A DNA stretch of 64,000 bases from Symbiodinium natans (GCA_905221605.1 CAJNDS010002290.1:547501-611500), one strand, 5' to 3'. Counted from the first letter of the stretch, positions 42,563 to 53,802 are shown. Numbers and translations: made by a program. The notes: generated from the sequence alone by a model not told the origin.

Positions 42563-43079
42563 GAACTTTGGTGCTCATGCCCCGGTTTAGGCTTTTATGG
42601 CTTAGGGGTTAAGGTTTAGGGTTCAGGGTTTTGGGTTCAGGGTTTAGGGTTCAGGGTTCAGGGTTCAGGGGCATTTGAGGCCTTCAGGGTGTTTTGTTTT
42701 GGGCTGGGGGGGGGGGTGTGTGTGTGTTTGAAATGTTTGCACCTGAGCGGTACAGTACGTAGTATGAATAGGAACCATTAGTATCGATACTATGATTTTG
42801 GTATTATGATGATGATGATTATAATTAGTATGATTTTGATTATTATTATTCTGATTATTATTGGTAGTAGTTTATTATTATTATCATAATAATTATTATT
42901 ATTATTGCTATGATTATTATTATTATTATTTATACCTACATGCATACACGTTTGTAGCAACTCCTCAGAGAACCCTCCCCCCCCCCCCCCCCCCCCAAAC
43001 AAAGCCCTCGGCCCGAATTCAAGTCCAGCAAACAACCTGAGCCCGAATTGAGGCCCATGGGGTTTAGTAGGGTTTACGG

Positions 43080-43210
43080 CGTTTAGGGTTTAGGGGTTTA
43101 GGGGTTTAGGGGTTTAGGGGTTTAGGGGTTGAGGGGTTGAGGGGTTCAGGGGTTTAGGGGTTTAGGGGTTTAGGGGTTAGGGGTTTAGGGTTTAGGGTTT
43201 AGGGTTTGGG
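43080..43210 (+). repeat. 8-bp TTTAGGGG array
   Basis: A run of TTTAGGGG units with a few TTGAGGGG, turning into 7-bp units at its end. Confidence 0.95.
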
Positions 43211-43322
43211 GTTTAGGTTCAGGGCGTTCAGGGTTGAGGAAAAAATTGGTAGGGTTTAGGGGCGTTTCGGGTTTGGGGTTTACCCTAAACCCCAAACCCT
43301 GAGACTCGAAACCCGTTCTCAG

Positions 43323-43373
43323 GTTGACGCCAAGAAGAGGGTTGCCGAAGAGAGTCGACGGCAGTACGAAGAG
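43323..43373 (+). CDS. Host gene chain exon 17
   Basis: Reads VDAKKRVAEESRRQYEE, phase 0 to 0, GC donor; heptad-like. Confidence 0.8.
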
Positions 43374-43657
43374 GCCGGGGCGCTTGGAGGTTTGGTTGTG
43401 TTCGATGTTTTGCCTCGGTTTTTGGGCTGGAAATACGCGGGTGCAAGAGGTTTTGGAGTTGCTTTTCCGTTCAGGGTTTAAGGGGCTTAGGGTTTTTGAT
43501 TTACAGGGTCCATGTGTTGTTGTTGCTGCATTTGTTCTGCGAGTTGTCCTTTCTGCGTGTTCTGGTAACTACATTGCTTGGTGCATGGTGGTTTATTCAG
43601 TGGTGCAGGACCTTGTTCTTCTGGAAACCCTAAGCCCTGAACTCTGAGTCCGCGCGG

Positions 43658-43769
43658 GATGATGATGACGATGACGATGACGGCGATGACGATGACGATG
43701 ACGATGACGGCGATGACGATGACGATGACGATGACGCTGCTGCTGCTGATCATGACGGTGATGATGATG
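43658..43769 (+). repeat. GATGAC repeat
   Basis: Alternating GAT and GAC with GGC interruptions and a GCT run. In one frame it encodes mostly Asp (ESARDDDDDDDDG...). It could be an acidic exon after CTGAG, but chain exons 17 and 18 join without it. Confidence 0.85.
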
Positions 43770-44313
43770 TGGCATGTATAACGTGTTTGGTAGCGCTTTG
43801 TGATATGACTCTTAGCCCATCCACGTGTCTGAAGTGCGGCAGCCGCCACTCTGATGGGTGTTGCAGAGTGTAGGCGGAAACGGGGGACGTGGACGCTGTC
43901 AGAATTTAGGGACAGGTTTTAGGGTTTAGGGTTTAGGGTTTAGGTATCACACTAGGACCCAAGAAGGAGCCTTTTGTTTCTTGGCTGTTATTCCCTTACT
44001 AGTAGGAACCGTGGAGTACCATTCGTCCGTCCTGGCCACTGAGCCGAGTACACTCGACATTCGGGTCTGCGTTTTGCGGATGGGGGGTCAGGATTTGGAG
44101 TTCCGGCCATAAACTGACGAGTTCTTAGTAGGGAATAGAGGCAGCTAAGCACCTTGTCTCTCCCTATACCAGCTTGTACGGGATTGTCTACTTCTCTAGA
44201 ATGCCTCAAGTCAACTGGGTTTAGGGTTTAGGGTTTAGGGTTTAGGGTTTAGGGTTTACGGTTTAGGGTTCAGGGTTTAAACATCAAATGCCCCAACATC
44301 TCCAGCAACAAAG

Positions 44314-44355
44314 GCGTCGAAGAAGCTCATTGAGCAGCTCGAGCAGCTCGTTGAG
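44314..44355 (+). CDS. Host gene chain exon 18
   Basis: Reads ASKKLIEQLEQLVE, phase 0 to 0, GC donor; clear heptads. Confidence 0.8.
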
Positions 44356-44376
44356 GCTGAGCTAGCTATATCCAGA

Positions 44377-44440
44377 TTAGGGTTTAGGGTTTAGGGTTTG
44401 TTTAGGGTTTAGGGTTTAGGGTTTAGGGTTTAGGGTTTAG
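44377..44440 (+). repeat. TTTAGGG array at the 5' side of an intron
   Basis: About eight units; pairs in polarity with the CCCCTAAA array at the other end of the same intron. Confidence 0.95.
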
Positions 44441-44635
44441 CTGCAAGACACTAGGGTTGCCCCTTTGGCGCACTCAAGCTCTCAGAGCTCCTCGAAGCCT
44501 AGTTACCACCCCTCCTCTCTATCAAAAGCGATACCATAAACACCAAGCCACGAAGTCTGCGAGACTCGCCAATCACCAGAAGCACGAATACTTCCATCCC
44601 CCTAAACAACCTCGATGCTCTAAGCACCTAAACCC

Positions 44636-44888
44636 CTAACCCCCCTAAACCCCCTAAACCCCCTAAACCCCCAAACCCCTAAACCCCTAAACCCCTAAAC
44701 CCCTAAACCCCTAAACCCCTAAACCCCTAAACCCCTAAACCCCTAAACCCCTAACCCCCTAACCCCCTAAACCCCTAAACCCCTAAACCCCTAAACCCCT
44801 AAACCCCTAAACCCCTAAACCCCTAAACCCCTAAACCCCTAAACCCCTAAACCCCTAAACCCCTAAACCCCTAAACCCCTAAACCCTA
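44636..44888 (+). repeat. 8-bp CCCCTAAA array, about 30 units
   Basis: Very uniform 8-bp unit, the longest array in the window, ending 25 bp before chain exon 19. Confidence 0.98.
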
Positions 44889-44912
44889 GCCTTATAAACT
44901 CTCAGTTCGGAG

Positions 44913-44964
44913 GTGGTCGAGACCGTTGTTGACAACATGGATGACAAGCTGAAGAGCCTCGAAG
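44913..44964 (+). CDS. Host gene chain exon 19
   Basis: Reads VVETVVDNMDDKLKSLE, phase 0 to 1, GT donor. Confidence 0.8.
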
Positions 44965-44984
44965 GTGGACATCAGCTGTTTCGG

Positions 44985-45085
44985 TTTAGGGTTTAGGGTT
45001 TAGGGTTTAGGGTTTAGGGTTTAGGGTTTAGGGTTTAGGGTTTAGGGTTTAGGGTTTAGGGTTTAGGGTTTAGGGTTTAGGGTGT
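44985..45085 (+). repeat. TTTAGGG array, about 14 units
   Basis: Starts 21 bp after the exon-19 donor. Confidence 0.98.
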
Positions 45086-45216
45086 AGATGCTTCAAGAAG
45101 GCATCAGATCCTGACCCCTCAGCGCTTTAGCGCCTTATGCTGAAAGCCAAACATTATACACCATGAAATTACAAATTACAAGCCTTAAAGCCAACCCTAC
45201 GCCTTCACAAAATATC

Positions 45217-45310
45217 CCTAAACCCTAAACCCTAAACCCTAAACCCTAAACCCTAAACCCTAAACCCTAAACCCTAAACCCTAAACCCTAAACCCTAAAC
45301 CCTAAACCCC
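45217..45310 (+). repeat. CCCTAAA array, about 13 units
   Basis: The opposite arm of the same intron as the array at 44985-45085. Confidence 0.98.
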
Positions 45311-45384
45311 GGAACTCTGGGGCTCTAAGGCCCCCTGACCGCGAGTCGCCCCGAGAGCATCCGGAAGACCTCAGAGCCTGGAAG

Positions 45385-45428
45385 CCGCCATGAGCACCCA
45401 GTGTCCAGGTTGTGGCAAGTGGGGCAAG
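45385..45428 (+). CDS. Host gene chain exon 20, CxxC segment
   Basis: Phase 1 in; reads AMSTQCPGCGKWGK, GA donor. The single CxxC pair could bind metal only together with another pair, not seen. Another frame is also open here; the phase join to both neighbours decides. Confidence 0.68.
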
Positions 45429-45488
45429 GACCGCTGCTAGGGTTTAGGGTTTAGGGTTTAGGGTTTAGGGTTTAGGGTTTAGGGCCAG

Positions 45489-45594
45489 CAACCAGTGGCT
45501 CCGGACCACGAGGCGCCAACACAGACAAATGAGAAGCCGTCCCCTCCCGTTCCTGAACCTGCCCAGTTGCCACTCTCCGCGGAGGACCGGGTTC
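45489..45594 (+). CDS. Host gene chain exon 21, Pro-rich linker
   Basis: Reads QPVAPDHEAPTQTNEKPSPP then VPEPAQLPLSAEDRV, phase 0 to 1, GT donor. A TTTAGGG array directly abuts its acceptor. Confidence 0.76.
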
Positions 45595-45609
45595 GTATAT
45601 GCGCCGAAA

Positions 45610-46022
45610 GGGTTTCGGGTTTGGCGTTTGGGGTTTAGGGTTTAGGGTTGGTTCGGGTTTTGGGGTTCAGGGTTTAGGGTTCAGGGTTTGGGGCTCATGG
45701 TTTGTGGTATAGGGTTTTGGGTTGGTTTGGGGTTTAGGGTTTAGGGCTTGGGGTTTAGGGTTTGGGGTTCAGGGTTGGTTTGGGGTTTAGGGTTTAGGGC
45801 TTGGGGTTAGGGTTTAGGGCTTGGGGTTTGGGGTTTACGGTTTATTTGTGGTTTAGGGTTTAGGGCTTGGGGTTTAGGGCTTGGGGTTTTGGGTTTAGGG
45901 TTTAGGGTTGCTTTGGGGTTTAGGGTTGGGATTTAGGGTTTCGGGTAAAGGTTAGGGTTTAGGGTTTAGGGCTTTAGGGTTTGGGGTTTACGTGTAGTTT
46001 TTAGGATTTAGTGTTTAGGGCT
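45610..46022 (+). repeat. Degenerate TTTAGGG region of about 400 bp
   Basis: TTTAGGG, TTTGGGG and related units with higher-order repeats of GGTTTGGGGTTTAGGG type. Confidence 0.93.
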
Positions 46023-46283
46023 TCTGTTATGGCCTCTGCAAGCGAGTTGCAATCAGCTGGTGAACATGGAAAGCAAACCCTAGACCCCTAAACCCCACTC
46101 ACCCTAAACCCCAATCACCTCAAACCCTAAACCCTAATCCCTAAACCCTAAACCCTAAATCCCAATCACCCTAAACCCTAAACCCTAAACCCTAAATCCC
46201 AATCACCCTAAACCCTAAACCCCAAACCCGAAACCCCAAGCCCCCAACCACCAGAAGTTTTTGCCGCACCTTTTGGTGGCCAG

Positions 46284-46348
46284 GCCCCGAAGCGTTCAGC
46301 GACGAGGACCTGGAGAACTTCTCCGAGTCCATGACGCAGATGGACGAG
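46284..46348 (+). CDS. Host gene chain exon 22
   Basis: Phase 1 in; reads PEAFSDEDLENFSESMTQMD, GC donor. Unspliced it would end at TGA 46360. Confidence 0.78.
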
Positions 46349-46466
46349 GCGGGCGCCTGATACTGATTCAATTGCCGGGTTCAGGGTTTAGGGTTTAGGG
46401 TTTAGGGTTTAGGGTTGAGGGTTTAGGGTTTTGGATTTAGGGTAGGGTTTAGGGTCGGGAGCCTTA

Positions 46467-46600
46467 CCTACTATTTGCTGCAGAAACCCCAAACAATCAA
46501 ATATCATATGCCCGATATTACCCTATAGGGAAGAACATGTGGTTTTTTTTTTTTTTTTTTTTTTTTTTTTGGGGGGGGGGGTTCTTAAGCAAATAGTAGG
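46467..46600. mobile_element. MITE-like element with CCTACTATTTGC ends
   Basis: Inverted ends CCTACTATTTGC and GCAAATAGTAGG, both followed inward by an AAGAACCCC-like sequence; T- and G-runs inside. A relative with both arms is at 63327-63485, and single arms occur near 25487, 51755 and 59988. Confidence 0.7.
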
Positions 46601-47066
46601 TTCTGATTAAATACGATCCGCTTACTACAACCATACTCTAACCATATAGTGCAGACTTACCTAAGCAAGCTTTATGGGTCCTTGCGGTGCTTAATGGGGT
46701 CTGAAGGATGTGAGGGATCTGAAGCCAAGATTTGAGCCCAGAACGCCCAACTTAAATTTGGAGGGGGTTTAGGGTTTAGGGTTTAGGGTTTAGGGTTTAG
46801 GGTTTAAGGTGAAGCGTCAATCTTGCCCTCATGTAAAGTTGCATGCTGCTTTCGAAACCTTTGCAGCAACCTTCTCCGTTCCGGGCCTAATCCTGAGACA
46901 AGTTCCTAAATAGCCTCCGCGGAGCACCTGTGCCCTGAGCCCTCTAGGCCCTAAACTCACTAAACTCTGAACCCTATAATTACACCCCTGAAACCCTGCC
47001 TTAAAACCCCCCGTGCTAAAACCCTAAACCCCAAACCCCAAAACCGGAAACCCTGAGCCCTAACAG

Positions 47067-47133
47067 GAAGCTTCCGACGCCTTTCGGTCGGTCATGGCCT
47101 ACGTGTCCGAAAACCGTGGCCGGCCTGTGGTTA
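47067..47133 (+). CDS. Host gene chain exon 23
   Basis: Reads EASDAFRSVMAYVSENRGRP then VV, phase 0 to 1 with a GT donor; a GT 7 nt earlier is possible but breaks phase. Confidence 0.77.
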
Positions 47134-47609
47134 GTAGGCCTTGCTTGGTTTATCAGAGTTTAGGGTTTAGGTTCTGCGGTATAGGCTAGGATTTGGGGTT
47201 TAGGTCTAAAAACAAATTAGTGTTCGGGTTTTGGTGTTTAGGTTTGTAGGACATGCTGTAGGTGTCTGCGCTTGCTCTTACCAAACCTCTGCAAGTTTGG
47301 CGCCTTAACGCCCCGTTAAGTTAGTTGGTTAGACCAGGGCCTGGGTTTAGGGTTTAGGGTTTAGGGTTTAGGGCTTAGGGCTTAGGGCTTAGGGCTTAGG
47401 GCTTAGGGTTTTGGGTTTTGGGTTTAGGGAGGGCATCTCTTCTTGCACCCATGCCGAAACACTTGCGAATTGGTGTAGCGAGGTCCTCAGCGAATTCGGG
47501 TCAGCTTGCTGTAATCCCCTCTCCATAATCTTCACCACAGTCACCAGGCACAATGCAGAATGCCTAGAAACCATAACTGGTATGCATCTTCCTTTGCCAG
47601 TGGGAAAGA

Positions 47610-48058
47610 TGCTAGCCCTAAACCCTAAACCCTAAACCTTAAACCCTAAACCCTAAACCCTAACCCACAAAGCTCCGGACTCCGTGAGCCTCGGCCTCCG
47701 CTGTTTTGACCTTGCAGGGCCCTGAGCCCTAAACCCTTTTCGTCTGTGCAATCAAGAGCCCCTTCCAACAACAAAAGAACCCGAGTCCTAATCTCTAAAC
47801 CCTAAACCCGAAACCCTAAAACCTAAACCCTAAACCACAGCAGGTCACCAACCCCCCCCCCCCCCCCCCAAAAAAAAAACAAAAAAACCCAAAAGTCCTG
47901 CAAGCCCTGCCCTGAACCCTAAAACCCCATAGCCCGAAGCCCAAAGCTCTAACTCCACTCAAAGCCCCTAACCCTCGGCCCTGAACACTTAAGCCCTAAA
48001 CCCTAAACCCTAAACCCTAAACCCTAAACCCTAAACCCTAAACCCTAAACCCTAAACC
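47610..48058 (+). repeat. CCCTAAA-rich region
   Basis: Several arrays of CCCTAAA interrupted by unique sequence and a C/A run (47850-47880); 3' half of the intron before chain exon 24. Confidence 0.9.
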
Positions 48059-48090
48059 GGGTGCACGACGAAGCAAGCCTCTGAGCTAAG

Positions 48091-48155
48091 GGGAGTCGAT
48101 GGAGGAGGCGCAGCACTTATTTGTGCGGCTCAGGGGTTTGGTGATCGAGGGACTC
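48091..48155 (+). CDS. Host gene chain exon 24
   Basis: Phase 1 in; reads ESMEEAQHLFVRLRGLVIEG, then Leu and donor GTAAGG. The donor runs straight into TTTAGGG units, so the splice site is part of the array edge. Confidence 0.8.
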
Positions 48156-48156
48156 G

Positions 48157-48285
48157 TAAGGGTTTAGGGTTTAGGGTTTAGGGTTTAGGGTTTAGGGTTT
48201 AGGGGTTAGGGGTTAGGGTTTAGGGTTTAGGGTTTAGGGTTTAGGGTTTAGGGTTTAGGGTTTAGGGTTTAGGGTTTAGGGTTGG
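48157..48285 (+). repeat. TTTAGGG array, about 18 units
   Basis: Begins within the donor of chain exon 24. Confidence 0.98.
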
Positions 48286-49010
48286 GTCCCCGAAGCGCCC
48301 CTAAACCCTAGGCTCTGCCCCCAAAATCCTTTCCGAATCCCAGTTCGACCCTGAGCGCGGACTTCACCCTGCCCCCTGGTACCCTAAACCATAAACCCAA
48401 AACCCTAAACCCCAAACCCAAAACCCCAAACCCTAAACCCTAAACCAAGACTCGGACCAAGACTTGGGCTTCGTGCTTACAGACGGCTAAAATAGTCGCA
48501 AATACTTTCTTACGAACTTTCTGCATTTAGGGGCCCGCAAAGCAAATCCCTAGGTAAGAATCCGGGTCTGGGAGGGTAGAGGCAACAGATGATAGGTTTT
48601 TGCTTTTGTTAGGGATTGGGTTTCTTCTATGGCTGGGCTTCAAGAGATTTCAGGACTCAGGATAGCTTGGGGGTACCTGAAATTAGGTTTGGGGCGGGGG
48701 CGGAGGCTTGTTGCAGCCTTAACTGCTTGGATGTGTGAACTGGCAGCATGCTACACGACATGATCTTGACTCATCTCGCAGATGTTGCATTGGAAAGCCC
48801 ACAGTAGAAACTTGACAGGCTTTTTTCGCCGGATGCACTTCAGTACCTCTTACAACCCCCTAGACCTCAGAGGCTCGGTGCACTTCTGAAAGCAGCCAAG
48901 CTCCGCACCCTAGGAGCTCATGATGGTTCAAATTCAAAGCCTCCGAAACCCAGAGCCCCGAAACCCTGAACCCTGAACCCTGGTTCAGAACCCTCAACCC
49001 TAAACCCCAA

Positions 49011-49130
49011 AGCCTAAACCCTAAACCCTAAACCCTAAGCCCTAAACCCTAAAGCCTAAACCCTAAACCCTAAACCCCAAACCCTAAACCCTAAACCCTA
49101 AACCCTAAACCCTAAACCCTAAACCCTACC
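49011..49130 (+). repeat. CCCTAAA array with CCCTAAG and CCTAAAG variants
   Basis: Opposite arm of the same intron as 48157-48285. Confidence 0.96.
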
Positions 49131-49148
49131 GCCTCCCTCTGCCTACAG

Positions 49149-49175
49149 GTGGATTTCGAGGGCAAGCCTGGCAAG
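49149..49175 (+). CDS. Host gene chain exon 25
   Basis: Reads VDFEGKPGK, phase 0 to 0 with a GA donor. Confidence 0.65.
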
Positions 49176-49456
49176 GAGAGCTGTGATTGCGGGGGATTGC
49201 TTTGGGGAGCAACAATTGTAATCGCAAAGTTCCCAATGAATACGTAGTATATAGGGTTCAGGGTTTAGGGTTTAGGGTTTAGGGGCACACAGCTTCTTCA
49301 TTAATATTTGCAGCTGTGCGTAAATCTTGTTTGGGCTTCTACAGCTGCTGCTTGAAGGTATGCAACTCGAAGGGGTAAATACCACTAACCTGGTGGAGTC
49401 ACGGATACATCGGTTTAGGGTTTAGGGTTTAGGGTTGAAAGGGTTATCAACCTTAG

Positions 49457-49531
49457 GAGCAGCTCGACAAGCTCATCTTCCGTGCCGGCGCCGCCAATGC
49501 GCGGCGCGCGACGGCCCTCAACAACGTGGAG
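49457..49531 (+). CDS. Host gene chain exon 26
   Basis: Reads EQLDKLIFRAGAANARRATA then LNNVE, phase 0 to 0, GC donor. Confidence 0.8.
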
Positions 49532-49657
49532 GCTTCTGATTGGTTAGTAGGGAATGGGGGTTTAGGGTTTAGGGTTTAGGGTTCAGGGTTTAGGGTCTAG
49601 GGTCTAGGGTTTAGGGTTTAGGGTCCTCCTCCCACCCATACTTACTGATGGCTAGTA

Positions 49658-49737
49658 GGGAATGGGGAATGAGGTACCCTATGAATAACCCCTTAAAGGG
49701 TATATATATATATAGGGTACCTCATTCCGTCATTCCC
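49658..49737. mobile_element. 80-bp hairpin element
   Basis: Arms GGGAATGGGGAATGAGGTAC and GTACCTCATTCCGTCATTCC are inverted around TA repeats; intronic. Confidence 0.75.
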
Positions 49738-50298
49738 TGCTTTTCCCAACAGTAAGGTAAGTTGGCACCTTTGAAGCCCCACAGGCTGTATATCCTAAAC
49801 CCTACCTTAAGGACCCCAAACTCACTTTTTGTAGGTCATTGTTGTAAAACTTCTTGGGAACCTACGAAAAAGCGGGTTTTGGGTCCTCAAGGTATTGGCA
49901 CCTATATCCACGCAACTGCAAACCACGAAGCCTACATCCCAAACACTAAGATGCCCCTTACGTTGGCGGCTCTACCCCCAAAAGACCCTAAACTACTAAA
50001 CTCTAAACCCTAAACCCTGAACTCTAAACCCTAAACCCTGAACCCTGAACCCTAAACCCTAATACTCTTGCAGGGAACACTTTGGCCTCCGTTTTCATGT
50101 TCTAAGTCCCTATACTAACTGGCTACATGAGCCCTTTTTGGGGCGGCTAGACGGCTGAAGAGGGTTTTGGGTTTAGGGTTTAATATGGGTTTAGGGTTTA
50201 GGGTTTAGGGCTTAGGGATTCTTTTCAGAGCTCTTTCAGGAAGCCTCGGGCTTCCTAGGCCCCGCAGATGCCCGAAGCCTGGCGCTAGTTTGCGTGCC

Positions 50299-50367
50299 TA
50301 AACCCTAAACCCTAAACCCTAAACCCTAAACCCTAAACCCTAAACCCTAAACCCTAAACCCTAAACC
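50299..50367 (+). repeat. CCCTAAA array, about 10 units
   Basis: Intronic, between chain exons 26 and 27. Confidence 0.97.
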
Positions 50368-50568
50368 TTGAACTGTAAAGCGCCTTTGAAGCCCTACAGC
50401 CTGGAAATCCTATAAACCCTAGTGGTGCCTCAATCCCAAACACTCAACTGCAAACTACAAGGCGTAGATCCTAACCCTAAACCCCAAAGACTACAGAACC
50501 ATTTAAGCCCCAAAACCACCCTAAACCCTAAACCCTAAACCCTAAACCCTACTCCCCAAACTTCTCAG

Positions 50569-50613
50569 GGCGCGAAAGACGGGGCTCGCCAGCGCCGCGG
50601 TATGGCCGCCGAG
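50569..50613 (+). CDS. Host gene chain exon 27
   Basis: Reads GAKDGARQRRGMAAE, phase 0 to 0, GT donor. Chosen over two other open frames by phase. Confidence 0.58.
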
Positions 50614-50833
50614 GTGCGGAGATCACAGCTTGTAGGAGTCTGGGGTTAAGGGCTTATACTGTTTAGGGTTCACGGTTTAGGGGTTAGGGGTTTAGGGGGT
50701 TAGGATTTTGGGGTTTAGGGGTTATAGGGTTTGGGGCTTAGGGTTTAGGGTTGGTTTAGAGTGGTGTGGGGTTTTCTGGTTTTGGGTTTCAGGGCTTGAG
50801 ACTGGGAGTCTGGGAGCCAAGAGCCACGTCCAG

Positions 50834-50860
50834 GCTGCCGAGCGCCGATCGATGGCAGAG
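50834..50860 (+). CDS. Host gene chain exon 28, 27 nt
   Basis: Reads AAERRSMAE, phase 0 to 0, GC donor; coil-like. Confidence 0.6.
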
Positions 50861-51509
50861 GCATGAATTCCTTGATGTTCGTCGGGGGTTGGGGGGGGGG
50901 GGGGGGCAGGGTTTAGGGTTTAGGGTTTTGGGTTTGGGGTTTGGGGTTTAGGGTTTAGGGTTTAGGGTTTTCAGAGTTCAGGCTTCAGGGTCCAGGGCTT
51001 TGGCTTTTCGGTTTAGGGGCTCTGCTTACACAAGATTTGATATTGGGCTGTTTAGGGGCTTAGGTGTTTTCGAAGTTTCAGGCCTGCTATTGGAGCTGGC
51101 ATGCTGTCATGAAAAGATTCAGGGTTGAGGGTTTAGGGTTCTGGGTTTTGGGTTTAGGGTTTAGGGTTTGGGAATGCTTGTGGCCTCCCTAGGTAGGCTG
51201 AAGTACCTACGAAACGGGTACATGGATCTTGTTGGGGCGTCACACAGGGATCATCGACACGAAGCCCTAAACCTAAGTCCGAACTATAAACAACTTTCTA
51301 CCCTAACCATAAGCACAGGACTCCCATGCCCTAAACCCTAAACCCTAAACCCTAAACCCTAAACCCTAAACCCTAAACCCCTCGATTTATTTCCTTGATC
51401 TTTGGAGGCTTTCTGGGAAGCCTCAGCCTGTCTCATCGGCTTTAGAGGATTCGGGTCTACTGTAGGGGCCGGACGAATTACTAATAGTATTCCCTTCTAG
51501 CGGAGTTCA

Positions 51510-51576
51510 AGGTTTAGGGTTTAGGGTTTAGGGTTTAGGGTTTAGGGTTTAGGGTTTAGGGTTTAGGGTTTAGGGG
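51510..51576 (+). repeat. TTTAGGG array, about 9 units
   Basis: Intronic, between chain exons 28 and 29. Confidence 0.97.
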
Positions 51577-51869
51577 TCCCTGAAAAATTATGTACTAATG
51601 ACACCCAAAACCCGATTTTAAGTGCTTTGTCTCCCATATTAGGGCTTCAGGGCTTAGGGCCCTTTTGTGAGTCCAGAACCCCAACAAGGAAGTCCTTCAA
51701 TATGAAAGATAACAATCCCAATAGTACCCTGATGATGAAGATTTATTCCATTTTTTTGGGTGGTTCTTAAGCAAACAGCAGCAAGTTGTCCAGCCCGAAA
51801 GATGCTCCTCTGTCAGGAGTAGGGGTTCTAACCATGAAAAACAAAAAACGTTTTTACAATGACAAGGGT

Positions 51870-51975
51870 TTCTTTAACAATGATAGTGGTTTAGTGGTTA
51901 GCAATGATAGTGGTTTAGGGTTGGCATGATAGTGGTTTCACGATGGTGGTAGTGGTTAACAATGATAGTGGTTTT
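51870..51975 (+). repeat. AATGATAGTGGTTT tandem repeat
   Basis: About five diverged copies of an AATGATAGTGGTTT-type unit in the intron. Confidence 0.85.
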
Positions 51976-52341
51976 GGAGCTTTGGGGGGCCCAAAACCTC
52001 AATTCTCAGGCCTTTTTGTCACTTCAATGCGGGCCTGGAAGCGGCAAGGGAGGCATTCTGGCCTTTTTGTCACTCCCATGCGGGCCAACTAACTGGAAAG
52101 GGGGGTATGGGCAGTGACAGAAAGACCCTGGTTTTGGAGCCTTTTGGAGCCTTGGGCTACGTTTTAGGGCTTGGGGTTGGGGCTTAGAATGGTTTCGGGG
52201 GCGTTTTGTGGGTAGTTGAAGGGTCGCAGGCATTGTGGCTATCATGCACCTAGGCACAAATCCTTATCATGGTTAAGTGATTCCTTGTTGTGGTTAAAAA
52301 ATTGGTCTTTATTGCGGTTACGACCCCGCCTCCTCTGTCAG

Positions 52342-52375
52342 GCCCTCATGGAGCGGGAGAAGGCCGTCTTCAAAA
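52342..52375 (+). CDS. Host gene chain exon 29
   Basis: Reads ALMEREKAVFK, phase 0 to 1, GA donor; no telomere-like array nearby. Confidence 0.7.
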
Positions 52376-52555
52376 GACCTTCGCACGAAAGGAGGATGAT
52401 AGGGTTCTTGAGGGAGGGGGTTTCAAGGGGGGTATGTAACCCAAGGCTCCCTAATACTCTCTGCTACTCCCTCAGGCTCCCTAAGCTTCCCTAAGGTTCC
52501 CCACGTCAAAAGCCCCGGAACCCTTTTCAAGAAGCTAGATGGCCCCAAGGGCATC

Positions 52556-52680
52556 CACCCTAACCCTAAAACCCTAAAACCCTAAAACCCTAAAACCCTT
52601 AAACCCTAAAACCCTAAAACACTCAAACCCTCAAGCCCTCAAACCCTAAAACCCTAAAACCCCTAAAACCCTAAACTCTA
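52556..52680 (+). repeat. 8-bp CCCTAAAA array
   Basis: U-shaped run of CCCTAAAA units with some CCCTCAAA; a locally homogenised variant. Confidence 0.95.
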
Positions 52681-53212
52681 AAGGGTATGTAACCTTGAAG
52701 CCCCTGAGTGGCCAGGGCTTTCGAAGGTTCTGGGGGTGGGGGTGGGAGCTTCGGGTGGCCCCTGGGATGCCTGAGACGTTGCTACGGGTGCAGTGCTCTA
52801 CGGAAGCACCCCGCGCGCGCATGAGGGTTTAGGGTTTCGGGTTTGGGGTTTAGGGTTTCGGGTTTGGGGTTTAGGGTTTAGGGTTTGGGGTTTGGGGTTT
52901 AGGGTTTAGGGTTTCGGGTTTAGGGTTTAGGGTTTCGGAGGGTTTTCTGCGCCGCTGCCTGACGCGTGGCACGAAAGCCTGAAGCCCTTTGCTGCGGTGG
53001 CTTGATGGCCCTGTGCGTATGCAATAAGATTCTTACAATAATAATGGAGATGAGAAAAGTAGTAATAATCGGAATTGTAATACGAATACTACAAATATTC
53101 TGACAGAATATTCGGTCAATATAATGGTATACCTAAACCCTAAGCCCTAAGCCCTAGACCCTCGACCCCAGACCCTAAACCCTAAATGCCCCCCCCCCCC
53201 CCCGCATCCAAG

Positions 53213-53289
53213 GATATGATTCGGACGGCGACGACCGCATGACCATCGCGGACGCCCTGTCCTACGCCAAGTCTGAATTCGGCGCTGAG
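53213..53289 (+). CDS. Host gene chain exon 30, EF-hand
   Basis: Phase 1 in; AVFKR joins YDSDGDDRMTIADALSYAKS. The loop DSDGDDRMTIAD has acids at 1, 3, 5 and 12; position 6 is Asp instead of the usual Gly. GC donor. Confidence 0.78.
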
Positions 53290-53549
53290 GCATGCGGACC
53301 CAGGGGTTCAGGGGTTTAGGGTTGAGGGTTGAGGGTTGAGGGTGTAGGGTTTAGGGTTTAGGGTTTAGGGTTTAGGGTTTTTGGTCTAGGGTCCCTTTAG
53401 GAGCTTTTGGGGTTTAGGGTCAAGGTTTTAGGGTTTAGGGCTCAGGGTTTAGGGCTTAGGGTTTTTAGGTTTTCGGGTTTAGGGGCATCATGGAACTTCA
53501 ACCCAAAGCCTTGCGTTGCTTAAGGCCCTTAAAGGAAGTACTCATGCTT

Positions 53550-53667
53550 AAACCCTAGACCCTAAACCCTAAACCCTAAACCCTAAACCCTAAACCCTAA
53601 ACCCTAAACCCTAAACCCTAAACCCTAAACCCTAAACCCTAAACCCTAAACCCTAAACCCTAAACCG
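53550..53667 (+). repeat. CCCTAAA array, about 16 units
   Basis: Nearly pure; ends 37 bp before the next exon candidate. Confidence 0.98.
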
Positions 53668-53704
53668 TTCCAAAAGGATGTTCTGAAGCCCCCGCGGCCC
53701 GCAG

Positions 53705-53724
53705 GCGTATGAATACTCCAAGAG
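53705..53724 (+). CDS. Host micro-exon candidate
   Basis: Reads AYEYSK plus two bases, GC donor; phase fits the preceding exon, but the length makes it tentative. Confidence 0.4.
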
Positions 53725-53802
53725 GCCTATAGAGCCTTCTCTAAAGTATGGTCCGTTTTTGGTTCCTTGTTATACGGGCGACCCCTAATATGTAGGTACC
53801 GG

